A stretch of DNA of 9,712 nt from an uncultured Rothia sp. (GTDB lineage Bacteria > Actinomycetota > Actinomycetes > Actinomycetales > Micrococcaceae), in contig CAMIIP010000036.1 in assembly GCA_946222285.1 (NCBI GenBank), forward strand, positions 1 to 9,712. The letters are read 5' to 3'. The translations under genes were made by a program, and so were the position numbers. Of this stretch, positions 1-6,255 are shown piece by piece. How positions within the stretch are numbered: position 1 is the first letter of the stretch; the number at the start of each line of letters is the position of its first letter. The notes under the pieces were generated by a model, which did not search any database, was not told where the DNA came from, and saw only the letters and a list, made by a program, of their open reading frames with translations.

Positions 1-30
1 TGTGGTGGGGCCGTTGTCTAGTTGGTGGGG

Positions 31-53
31 GGTACCCCTTATGAATAAGCCTC
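31..53 (-). repeat. Left copy of terminal inverted repeat, probable IS end
   Basis: Read on the minus strand this is gaggcttattcataagg followed by ggtacc. It matches 9658-9680 (plus strand) at 22 of 23 positions, with 20 consecutive identical bases at 34-53. Outside these 23 bases the two flanks are unrelated. If it is an insertion-sequence terminus, the element extends left beyond base 1, because the minus-strand gene at 54-169 is cut off exactly where the repeat begins. The IS family cannot be named because no transposase is visible in the window. Confidence 0.6.
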
Positions 54-169
54 AATGTAGTAATCAAATTGAGAAGCTGCGTAAGCGGGGATTGCTGATG
101 TTGCAATAATGGCCGGGGCTGCCCAGGCTGCGCCTTTGGTAAGTGTGCGACGGGAAATGGGGAAGACAT
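39..169 (-). pseudogene. Truncated, frameshifted Tat-signal secreted protein
   Basis: On the minus strand an ATG at 169-167 has a good ribosome binding site (AGAGG, plus 176-180, 6-nt gap) but opens a frame that does not fit what follows. One frame over, about 10 bases downstream, is a textbook Tat signal: ISRRTLTKG, then a hydrophobic run WAAPAIIATSAIP, then AYAAS as a likely cleavage site. The mature part reads only QFDYYIEA before running into the 31-53 repeat and a TAA at 39-41. Restoring one base in the C run near the start (four Cs to five) would give MSSPISRRTLTKG, so a one-base loss probably inactivated the gene as well as the truncation. No standard start codon lies in the signal-peptide frame. 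The original protein was presumably exported folded via Tat; its function is unknown. It was found by translating by eye, being too short for ordinary ORF calling. Confidence 0.65.
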
Positions 170-394
170 AATAAACCTCTGAGAAGTATCTTGTACGATG
201 CGGGGGAGAGGGGGCTTGAGTTAATCAAGAACCCCAAACGTTCCTAGGTTAGCAGGGGAGCGCTAACAAAAGGTGGAAAAGATGTTAAAAAATGAAGAAT
301 TAATTTATTTTTTTATCCTCAAAAATTTGAGAATGTCGCCTAATCAACGTTTAGTCGCATAAGGGGTTATTTTTCCTTAAATAAAGCTCCTGAC
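170..394. other. AT-rich intergenic stretch with small inverted repeats
   Basis: No gene is visible. It holds the upstream region of the broken Tat gene and the downstream region of the VIT-family gene. Small symmetrical motifs are gttagc/gctaac (248-253 and 262-267, 8-nt spacer), cttga/tcaag (215-229, 5-nt spacer) and ctcaaa/tttgag (318-331, 2-nt spacer). The first two could be operators for the Tat gene. The last could form only a weak hairpin and has no U tract on the minus strand, so I do not call it a terminator. The 10-mer cataaggggt at 358-367 repeats the core of the terminal repeat. Confidence 0.4.
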
Positions 395-1531
395 CTAACT
401 TAGCGTCGTCCCAAAAATTAAGCCAAGCATATAAGTAACGAGTGTGGCTCCCAAACCAATCGCAATCTGGCGTAGTCCACGCTTCAATGGCGAAGCACCG
501 GAGAGTAAACCAACTACTCCTCCGGTAAAGCCCAGCGCAACCGAAACAAGGAGAAGAGAAAGAACCACACCAAAAGTATCTTTGGCCCCAAAAATATAAG
601 GAAGAATTGGAACTAAGGCTCCTGTTGCAAAGAAACAGAAGGACGCCGCCGCGGCACCAATATCGGTGCCTAGCGCAGCGTTGTTGCGCTCGTCGTCGGG
701 ATCTTCTGCCGGGTCACGATAAGATAGCGACGGGTCACAGTCGCACTCAAGGTATCCCAGTCGTTCCAAAGCCCGGTGATGGGCTGCCTCCTCGCTCATT
801 CCACGAGCCTTGTAGATGAGTTCCAATTCATTCTGATCGATATCAAGCTGATGGGCGACGTCCAGAGTAACTTGAGTGGGTGAAGAAGCATCGAGTAATT
901 CACGCTGTGAACGTACTGAAACGAATTCACCTGCAGCCATCGATAGCGCACCCGCCAACAAGCCAGCAAAGCCAGATAATAAAACCATGTGCGAGCTAGC
1001 GCCAGAAGCACCAATACCCATGATGAGGGCAACATTTGAAACCAAACCGTCGTTAGCTCCAAAAACCGCGGCACGGAAGTTACCCGATAATTTTTCGCGC
1101 CCAGACGTTGAAAGCGCACGAATAATCTCTTCGTGAATAGCCTCATCTGCTGCCATCGCTTCGGTAGCGTCAGGATCTTCCGTATAAGGAGATCTGCCTT
1201 CGGCCCGTTGAGCTAGCGCAAGCACGAACACCGTGCCGCAATGTTTCGCTAAAAATTGAAGGGTACGAGCAGAAACCGATGGACGAGGTTCAGGCTCAGC
1301 ATGAGAACCCAAAAGTTGCCGCCAGTGATTTTGATGGCGTTCTTCAGCTTGCGCTACCTCTCGTAAAATCTCCGCCTCGCGCCCCGTCTCTCGATCAGCA
1401 AGAGCGGAATAGATTCGTGCCTCAGAAATTTCCTCTGCTAAATAACGGCGCCAGCGGCGAATCTGGCGCGGTGAAGGGTTAGAAAGTGAATGATGAATTG
1501 AAGAAGCAGAAGGAGCATTGATTCGGTCCAT
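395..1531 (-). CDS. Ferritin-like/VIT1 fusion, probable iron or manganese transporter (MbfA-like)
   Basis: 378 aa, two parts. Residues about 25-141 form a rubrerythrin/ferritin-like helical domain with di-metal ligand motifs: EEISE (E34, E37), EERH (E63, H66) and DEAIH (E130, H133). Residues about 150-378 form a CCC1/VIT1 (DUF125) membrane domain with the family signature GANDGLVSN (158-166), helices near 154-174 and 182-203, a charged cytosolic loop (205-288) carrying CDCDP, then helices near 291-313, 319-343 and 355-376. In alphaproteobacteria this architecture is MbfA (Er-VIT1), an inner-membrane iron exporter active under iron excess and peroxide. Here iron or manganese export or sequestration is inferred from the family. 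The ATG start is supported by AAAGG 8 nt upstream (plus 1540-1544). The stop is TAG. I see no convincing iron-regulator box upstream. The dps gene lies 2.6 kb away on the same strand. Confidence 0.9.
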   Translation of the reverse strand: MDRINAPSASSIHHSLSNPSPRQIRRWRRYLAEEISEARIYSALADRETGREAEILREVAQAEERHQNHWRQLLGSHAEPEPRPSVSARTLQFLAKHCGTVFVLALAQRAEGRSPYTEDPDATEAMAADEAIHEEIIRALSTSGREKLSGNFRAAVFGANDGLVSNVALIMGIGASGASSHMVLLSGFAGLLAGALSMAAGEFVSVRSQRELLDASSPTQVTLDVAHQLDIDQNELELIYKARGMSEEAAHHRALERLGYLECDCDPSLSYRDPAEDPDDERNNAALGTDIGAAAASFCFFATGALVPILPYIFGAKDTFGVVLSLLLVSVALGFTGGVVGLLSGASPLKRGLRQIAIGLGATLVTYMLGLIFGTTLS

Positions 1532-1923
1532 GTCTCTAGCCTTTGAATCAGGAGACCGAAGAGGTGATAGGTAGAATTCTTCGACCTCAATAACTAAACT
1601 TCACCCGCAAAAATCGTATTTAACGATTCTCTGAGAGAAAGGATTTACTATCGGGTCGAAGGTCTCGTTCGCCTGCTAATACAGGTGATTTACCGGGTGC
1701 ATATTTCAGGAATAACCTGGCACCAGCATGTCGATAAATCGCTACGGATTTCTGAATGAAGAAATTCGTTGGGAACTACTCCCCTTCGCACGTCTATCGT
1801 AGTCACAATAAAGTGTAGGTAGCAAAGAATGTGAGGGGAAACAAAAGCGGAGAAAACATTTGGCGTAAATGTTTTCTCCGCTCGTTGACGGTAGAACTCC
1901 TGCTCTAAAAAATCATGAGCCGG
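1532..1923. other. Intergenic region between VIT-family gene and subtilase
   Basis: 392 bases between two minus-strand genes. The right part carries the subtilase terminator (1847-1881). The middle holds a compact foldable element at 1696-1724: ggtgc/gcacc outer arms and cagg/cctg inner arms around an aataa loop, with a 6-nt bulge on one side. This is the 5' side of the VIT-family gene, so the promoter and any metal-responsive leader should be here, but I cannot assign a promoter with confidence. A minus-strand open stretch of about 50 codons with no start codon (about 1625-1780) is not convincing as a gene. Confidence 0.4.
1847..1881 (-). terminator. Rho-independent terminator of the subtilase gene
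   Basis: A perfect 15-bp stem (1847-1861 pairing with 1867-1881) closes a 5-nt loop. Read on the minus strand it is followed at once by TTTTGTTT. It lies about 43 bases past the subtilase stop codon and should isolate that gene from the VIT-family gene downstream. Confidence 0.9.
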
Positions 1924-3909
1924 TTAACTGTTCTGAGAGAATCGGTAGAGGAAAGCTGCCATTGCACCACGGCTAACTGGCTCATAAGGACGGTAGGTTC
2001 CATCATTCCAGCCTGTAGTGATTCGTTTGCTTGCTAACCAGGAAACTTCTTTATAGAAGGCGTTACCTCTGCCATAATCCAAAAAGGGACTATTGGCGCT
2101 GGGCGAATATGCCGGTGAGCCAGCTAAGCGATAGATGAAAGCCGCCATAGCTTCACGGGAAATCGAATCGTTGGGGCGGAAAGTTCCATCAGCCCAGCCC
2201 GTAGAAATTCCTTTGCTTGCAAGCCAAGAAATTTCTTTGTAGAAGGGGTCTGTTGGCGCAAGATCTTTGAAGGGAGAACGAACCGGCGGAGCATAAGTTG
2301 GTGAGCCTGCCAAGCGGTAGAGGTAGGCAGCCATTGCCGCGCGGCTAATATCTGCTTCAGGACGGTATGTTCCATCAGCCCAGCCGGTGGTAATTCCGAC
2401 GTTGCGTGCCCAAGCAATTTCCTGCCGGAAAGGATGATTTACCGCGACGTCGGAGAAAGGTGTACGAGCTATGGTAGGTGTTACCGCCGCTACCGCTTTT
2501 TTCGCATCAACGAACTTATACCCATTAACCGTTGAGCCGGTATTCTGCAAAATAGCGCGAACAGATTCAACAGAAATATTGGGATCACGCTCCTTCATCA
2601 GAGCAATCACTCCGGCAACATGCGGAGCCGCCATTGAGGTACCGTTCAGCGGACCGTATGAGGGATTTCCCGGTCCCGTCTGTCCATCGGTAACAGTTGA
2701 CCACACATCGCTGCCGGAAGCCCCACCGGGAGCGAGCACATCAAGAGGCCAACCCCAGTTTGAGTAGCCAGTCATGCTCTGCCAAGTTTGCCCTGCGGTG
2801 GCGCCTACGACAATTGCACCTAAGCAGTTCGCCGGTGCGTATGAGGCTGCATTGGCACCACTATTTCCTGCGGCAACTACCACGGGCACATTGCGAGAAT
2901 GTGCCTGGGTGATGGCATCTTTGAACACCTGTGGGCAGGTGGCGGCAGGAAAAGCGGCGGAAATATTGACGACGTTCGCCGGCGTCATGTTAACGGGCGC
3001 TCCAGGCACATACACGCCGGCTGACCATGCAACACCGGCAGCCATATCTGAAACATAGCTGTCTCCACCAGCTCCCAAAATGCGTGCGTGCTGAACCTTG
3101 GCGCGAGGAGCAACTCCTGCCATGCCGAGACGGTTATTGGAAGATGCAGCAGCGATACCTGCCACGTGCATACCGTGCCACATCGAATTTTTAGAATTAG
3201 ACCAGTCGCCCTGATCCTGGGGGTTAGAATCCCAGCCGTCGCCGTCACGAGAGAACTCTCTGCTGGTGAAATCATAGCCGGGTAAAGTTTTACTGTTGAG
3301 TTCAGGATGAGTGGAATACCCTTCGTCAGCTATGCCGATAACAACTCCTTCACCGGCGTTTAGATTCCACGCATCGAGGGCGTTGATAGCTTTCATATTC
3401 CACTGTAGATTCCACAACGGATCATTGGGCGTAACGGTTGAATAAGCGGCATCAGCGCTAACAATTCGCAAATCAGCCTCCGCATATTCCACCTCAGGGC
3501 TGCTGGAGAGTTTTTCCACTACTTCTTTCTGCTCGGTAGGGGAAAGCTCCTGGTCTGATTTGACTATTTCGGCATCTTTGACGGTTTGACTGACAATCTC
3601 GGTGCTTTGATTGTCTAACGCCGTTTGCTCAGCAGCGTCGTCCAAAATGCTGGTCTTGGCGCTCTGATCGGTGCCTTCTTTAAACTTGACGACGAGTTGG
3701 TCGGTGGTTTTCTCAACCGTTGAGGCGTGAGAGACGCTGGATTCGGCATTCTGGCCTGCCACGATGGAGGGCGCCCCCGGAGCATAGGGAGCGGCGGTAT
3801 CGGCGCCGGTCAGAGGAGCGCCGGTGGCAGAAAGTACAGAGCCGAAAGAGAGAGCGAATATAAGCGATGAAGAAAGCGCAATGCTGAGATTGCGAGTATA
3901 GATTTTCAC
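1924..3909 (-). CDS. Secreted subtilisin-like (S8) serine protease with three SLH-like repeats
   Basis: 661 aa from a GTG start, with GAAGG 10 nt upstream (plus 3920-3924). Residues 1-30 are a Sec signal peptide (positively charged start, hydrophobic core to about 27, likely cut near SATGA). Residues about 70-150 resemble an I9-type propeptide ending PEVEYAEAD. The S8 domain (about 165-475) has the triad D195 (GIADEGYSTHPEL), H245 (WHGMHVAG) and S425 (NGTSMAAPH), with oxyanion N349 (AAGNSG). C325 and C362 could form a disulfide. Two motifs are atypical: the Asp box is DEG rather than DTG/DSG, and HGTH is HGMH; neither alters the triad. Three SLH-like repeats follow (about 484-540, 545-604, 608-661), each of the form F.D....FY.E..W....I.TGW.DGT.RP...SR.AMAA..YR, which suggests non-covalent attachment to the cell envelope. 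It is predicted to be an active surface protease; the substrate is unknown. Confidence 0.95.
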   Translation of the reverse strand: MKIYTRNLSIALSSSLIFALSFGSVLSATGAPLTGADTAAPYAPGAPSIVAGQNAESSVSHASTVEKTTDQLVVKFKEGTDQSAKTSILDDAAEQTALDNQSTEIVSQTVKDAEIVKSDQELSPTEQKEVVEKLSSSPEVEYAEADLRIVSADAAYSTVTPNDPLWNLQWNMKAINALDAWNLNAGEGVVIGIADEGYSTHPELNSKTLPGYDFTSREFSRDGDGWDSNPQDQGDWSNSKNSMWHGMHVAGIAAASSNNRLGMAGVAPRAKVQHARILGAGGDSYVSDMAAGVAWSAGVYVPGAPVNMTPANVVNISAAFPAATCPQVFKDAITQAHSRNVPVVVAAGNSGANAASYAPANCLGAIVVGATAGQTWQSMTGYSNWGWPLDVLAPGGASGSDVWSTVTDGQTGPGNPSYGPLNGTSMAAPHVAGVIALMKERDPNISVESVRAILQNTGSTVNGYKFVDAKKAVAAVTPTIARTPFSDVAVNHPFRQEIAWARNVGITTGWADGTYRPEADISRAAMAAYLYRLAGSPTYAPPVRSPFKDLAPTDPFYKEISWLASKGISTGWADGTFRPNDSISREAMAAFIYRLAGSPAYSPSANSPFLDYGRGNAFYKEVSWLASKRITTGWNDGTYRPYEPVSRGAMAAFLYRFSQNS

Positions 3910-4078
3910 GGGGGATATGCCTTCGTGGGGATCGAAGAATACGGGTACCGGTTTAGGCTACCGTGAAAAAAGAGGAAAATGTAGTTCTTTAGGGAACGAT
4001 TTTTAGTGTTCATCAGCAAACTGTGAAAGTTTGCCGCAAGAAACCTACGGTGAACGGCTGGGATTCGTCTGCCTCGAT
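3910..4078 (-). promoter_or_regulatory. Subtilase upstream region with candidate promoter and operator
   Basis: On the minus strand TTCACA (plus 4022-4027) and TAAAAA (plus 4000-4005) are 16 nt apart and could be -35 and -10 elements, about 90-120 bases before the GTG. The -35 lies within a perfect inverted repeat, gcaaact/agtttgc with a 5-nt spacer (4016-4034), a position suited to a repressor. This is a weak promoter call made by eye. Confidence 0.35.
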
Positions 4079-4128
4079 ATTAAGCAAAGGTGCCCAGGGA
4101 ATCATTAAGCAAAGGTGCCCAGGGAATC
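4079..4128. repeat. Two tandem copies of a 25-bp sequence
   Basis: attaagcaaaggtgcccagg plus gaatc occurs at 4079-4103 and again, identically, at 4104-4128. The second copy includes one arm of the dps terminator stem, so on the minus strand the 3' arm and tail of the terminator are duplicated downstream. Confidence 0.9.
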
Positions 4129-4141
4129 CCCTGGGCACCTT
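4112..4141 (-). terminator. Terminator of dps
   Basis: A perfect 13-bp GC-rich stem (4112-4124 pairing with 4129-4141) with a 4-nt loop lies 18 bases beyond the dps stop codon. On the minus strand it is followed by TTTGCTT-type sequence: short, but with a strong stem. The adjoining 25-bp duplication gives a second, alternative 3' arm (4087-4099). Confidence 0.8.
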
Positions 4142-4159
4142 GAAATACTGAGCGTTTAT

Positions 4160-4666
4160 TTACTTGATTTCACCCTTGGAGTTTTCCAAGTGAGCACGAA
4201 CAAACCACTGGAATTTTTCTAATTCTGCGGTCTGGCTAATCAAAAGGTCTTCGGTGATGGGATCAATATCGCCGACCTTAGAGATAGCGGCACGGTGGTC
4301 TTCTATCACACCGTCATACACCTTGTTGATCGCTTCAAGGTGGGTAGTGGTGCCTGCGCGACCAACTGAGTAGTCATCCCAGGTGCGACTTTTGACGAGT
4401 GCGCCGGGAGTTCCGTTGGGGGAGACGCCCAGGGTTGCCATGCGTTCTGCTACTTCGTCGGCGAATCCACGGACGAGCTCAATCTGAGGGTCAAGCATCT
4501 CGTGAACACCAATAAAGGAAGGACCAACCACGTTCCAGTGAGCGTGCTTGAGGGTGAGCTGTAAGTCGTTGAGAGCGTGTAGGCGACTCTGGAGCTGTTC
4601 TGCTACCTGGTGACCTGATTCTTCGGTGAGACCGGGAACGGTATAGGGTGCATTAGCTGTAGACAT
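4160..4666 (-). CDS. dps: Dps-family mini-ferritin (DNA-protecting, iron-storing)
   Basis: 168 aa from the ATG at 4666, the usual length for the family. I prefer this start to a TTG two codons earlier because AAAGGA (plus 4673-4678) sits 6 nt before the ATG and would abut the TTG. Dps forms dodecamers that oxidise Fe(II) with peroxide, store ferric iron and shield DNA in the cytoplasm. The inter-subunit ferroxidase signature is complete: KHAHWNVVG (H41, H43), then H55 and D59 in GVHEMLD, then DEVAER (D70, E74). A short N-terminal tail (MSTANAPYTVPG) has no lysines, so direct DNA binding through the tail is uncertain. The gene has its own promoter and terminator, and a Fur/PerR-like palindrome lies just upstream. 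Confidence 0.95.
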   Translation of the reverse strand: MSTANAPYTVPGLTEESGHQVAEQLQSRLHALNDLQLTLKHAHWNVVGPSFIGVHEMLDPQIELVRGFADEVAERMATLGVSPNGTPGALVKSRTWDDYSVGRAGTTTHLEAINKVYDGVIEDHRAAISKVGDIDPITEDLLISQTAELEKFQWFVRAHLENSKGEIK

Positions 4667-4738
4667 TTTCAATCCTTTTCTTAACTCGGAAATTCTTACA
4701 CATAGATGCCAGCAAAAGAATTGCTATGCGTACTTATA

Positions 4739-4766
4739 ATTTTAGTGCGAAGAGATGATAAGTCAA
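4739..4766 (-). promoter_or_regulatory. dps promoter
   Basis: On the minus strand TTGACT (plus 4761-4766) and TAAAAT (plus 4739-4744) are separated by 16 nt, a good sigma-70-type promoter. The -10 lies about 72 bases before the dps ATG. Confidence 0.6.
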
Positions 4767-4771
4767 GGTTG

Positions 4772-4788
4772 TTATGAATGATTCATAA
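4772..4788. promoter_or_regulatory. Candidate Fur/PerR-family operator
   Basis: TTATGAATGATTCATAA is a perfect 17-bp palindrome with one central base. Its core fits the 7-1-7 layout of Fur/PerR/Zur boxes (for example TGATAATNATTATCA), though the bases differ. It lies 5 bases upstream of the dps -35 and overlaps the last codon and stop of the HAD gene. Control of dps by a peroxide- or metal-sensing Fur-family protein would fit, but that is inference. Confidence 0.45.
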
Positions 4789-5439
4789 TAAGAAATCTTG
4801 AAGAGTGAGGTCTTCGTGCTTGATGCGCTTACCCCCTAGCTCTTGGGGAACCTGAACCTCTCCAGGCACTATAATCACCTTCATACCTGCCGCCTGGGCG
4901 CTCCGGGTTCCAGAGGGGGAGTCTTCAACCGCTATGCAATCGGCAGGTCTGACGCCGAGCGCCTTCGCTCCCAGTAGATAGGGTTCGGGATCAGGTTTCG
5001 GGTGTGTCGTCTGCTGATCTCCAATGAGCACCGAAAAATAGCCGGGTGCAAGCTGGGCAGTGCGCTCAGCTACCGCCGTCGTCGCGTTGGTGACGATTCC
5101 CATGGGAATGCCGGCTTCATGAATTTCATCGAGCAAAGGGCGGATGCCCGGCAGGAAATCGTAGGTTGCGTTTTCAAATTCCTCAGTCATGTAGGAAACG
5201 AGCTTCTCTTCAATCTCAGATAGAGACAAATCTACGCCTACCTCTTGTAGGCGCTCAAGAGTCTTCTGGATGGAATAACCTAGCACTGCTAGGGTATCTT
5301 CAGAAGTCCAGGGAACTCCAAACTCTGCTGCGATACGTTGCTTTGCGTTTTCCCATAGGGGTTCAGTGTCAACTAGGGTGCCGTCGTGGTCGAAAAGAAT
5401 GGCTGCGGGATATTTTTTCGGCTGTGTGTGTGCGCTCAT
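4783..5439 (-). CDS. HAD-superfamily phosphatase with C1 cap (phosphoglycolate phosphatase/beta-phosphoglucomutase-like)
   Basis: 218 aa cytosolic hydrolase. All four HAD motifs are present: motif I FDHDGTLVD (nucleophile D17, acid/base D19), motif II GIVTNA (T117), motif III HPKPDP (K148) and motif IV AVEDS (E172, D173). Residues about 24-95 between motifs I and II form a helical C1 cap, as in Gph, YniC and beta-phosphoglucomutase, so small phosphorylated metabolites (sugar phosphates, phosphoglycolate) are the likely substrates. The sequence alone does not separate these. The second residue of motif I is H rather than the common M, F or L. The ribosome binding site is weak (AGG 8 nt upstream of ATG). 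The gene is co-oriented with dps, but dps has its own promoter. Confidence 0.88.
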   Translation of the reverse strand: MSAHTQPKKYPAAILFDHDGTLVDTEPLWENAKQRIAAEFGVPWTSEDTLAVLGYSIQKTLERLQEVGVDLSLSEIEEKLVSYMTEEFENATYDFLPGIRPLLDEIHEAGIPMGIVTNATTAVAERTAQLAPGYFSVLIGDQQTTHPKPDPEPYLLGAKALGVRPADCIAVEDSPSGTRSAQAAGMKVIIVPGEVQVPQELGGKRIKHEDLTLQDFLL

Positions 5440-5470
5440 GTCTCAAGCCTATCTTGGACCAAAACATCCC

Positions 5471-5508
5471 TTACCCGTCTGTGGTCTATGACCTAAACTG
5501 GCAGAGTG
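5471..5508 (+). promoter_or_regulatory. Candidate promoter for a leaderless transcript
   Basis: TAAACT (5494-5499) lies 6 bases before the GTG start at 5506, and TTACCC (5471-5476) lies 17 bases before it. No Shine-Dalgarno sequence precedes the GTG. Transcription would therefore start at or next to the start codon, giving a leaderless mRNA, which is common in actinobacteria. Confidence 0.45.
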
Positions 5509-6081
5509 GATATCGAATGTGAGAATCAGCCTTTAGAACAGCGCGCATCGCCCCTTTTTCAACGTTTTATGCTACGCGCAGCTATCCCCGGCGCCGTCCT
5601 GGTAGCCCTTTGGATTACTGCCGGAAGGTCGCTCTTTGGCGCCGGCGGGCACTTGGTGGGTATCTTCGCAATAACTTTTGGCCCAGCTCTTTTGGCAATC
5701 CTGTTGGTTGCTGCCATGTGGATGTGGCGCGACGCGCGGCGCTATGAGGGGGCTGCTTCCACCACTCAAACCCTAGGAATCTTGCAGGTGGTGACCTGGG
5801 TGATTGCTTTAATCTTTGGCATGCTCTGCCCTGATGTGGTGGAGGGGAAGACCGTTTCAGTGGCGTCACAACTTCTCGGGGATGAATTTGTAGGGCTCTC
5901 TGCTGGTTTTGGTAATACTGCGGGGATTTTGACCTTTGTTGCTGCGTTCTCGGTCTTTTTCGTGGCTCTCGGTGAGGAGCGGCGTTCGCGCAAGCGTGCC
6001 GCTGGATTGAGTGAAGAGGATGAGGAAATGCTTGCCCGGCAGGGCAGCGAATTTGAGTTTTTGGATGACTTGGATAGGTAG
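5506..6081 (+). CDS. Four-helix membrane protein of unknown function
   Basis: 191 aa from GTG. I do not recognise the family. Predicted membrane helices lie near 22-43, 50-74, 88-108 and 137-155. The loop between the first two is glycine-rich (LFGAGGH), and the second helix ends WMWRDARRYEG. After the last helix come a basic stop (EERRSRKRAAG) and a strongly acidic C-terminal tail rich in E and D, both probably cytosolic by the positive-inside rule. There is no signal peptide and no catalytic motif. The next in-frame ATG (codon 22) would cut into the first helix and also lacks a ribosome binding site, so the GTG is preferred. It is divergent from the HAD gene (67-base gap) and precedes clpB by 174 bases, but clpB has its own promoter. 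Confidence 0.75.
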   Translation: MDIECENQPLEQRASPLFQRFMLRAAIPGAVLVALWITAGRSLFGAGGHLVGIFAITFGPALLAILLVAAMWMWRDARRYEGAASTTQTLGILQVVTWVIALIFGMLCPDVVEGKTVSVASQLLGDEFVGLSAGFGNTAGILTFVAAFSVFFVALGEERRSRKRAAGLSEEDEEMLARQGSEFEFLDDLDR

Positions 6082-6134
6082 TTTCAGTCCGTAATTTTTG
6101 TAATTTATCCTGTGGAAAACTCTTGTCTTAATGA

Positions 6135-6165
6135 GTTGAGCGGAGTAGACTCAAGTTAATAGATT
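6135..6165 (+). promoter_or_regulatory. HAIR operator (HspR site) over the clpB promoter
   Basis: GTTGAGC (6135-6141), 7 bases, then ACTCAAG (6149-6155) matches the HspR-associated inverted repeat CTTGAGT-N7-ACTCAAG in 12 of 14 arm positions with exact spacing. TTGAGC (6136-6141) can also serve as a -35 with TAGATT (6160-6165) as -10, spacing 18, so a bound repressor would block the promoter. HspR control of clpB is well known in actinobacteria; here it is inferred from the site. Confidence 0.8.
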
Positions 6166-6255
6166 AAAGATTGCGCAAGATATGGGTAAAATTTTCCCAC
6201 CGCGCATCGGCAATCGTAGACTTAAAAGAAAAACACCACACTGAGAGGATAAATC

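Noticed and set aside
240..268. Possible DtxR/IdeR iron box (ctaggttagc...)
   Set aside because: Only one half matches the 19-bp consensus; the second half is unrelated.
318..331. ctcaaa/tttgag hairpin as terminator of the VIT-family gene
   Set aside because: AT-rich 6-bp stem with a 2-nt loop and no U tract on the minus strand.
796..1146. 116-codon frame within the VIT-family gene
   Set aside because: Same strand as, and fully inside, a gene with clear domain signatures in another frame.
1625..1780. About 50 open codons on the minus strand between the VIT-family gene and the subtilase
   Set aside because: No start codon, no ribosome binding site and no recognisable protein; likely chance.
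3945..3965. Possible DtxR/IdeR box around taggcta upstream of the subtilase
   Set aside because: The central seven bases match but the outer arms mostly do not, about 12 of 19 positions.
6183..6199. Imperfect palindrome tgggtaaaattttccca in the clpB leader
   Set aside because: One internal mismatched pair and no known regulator; the HAIR site upstream already explains clpB control.
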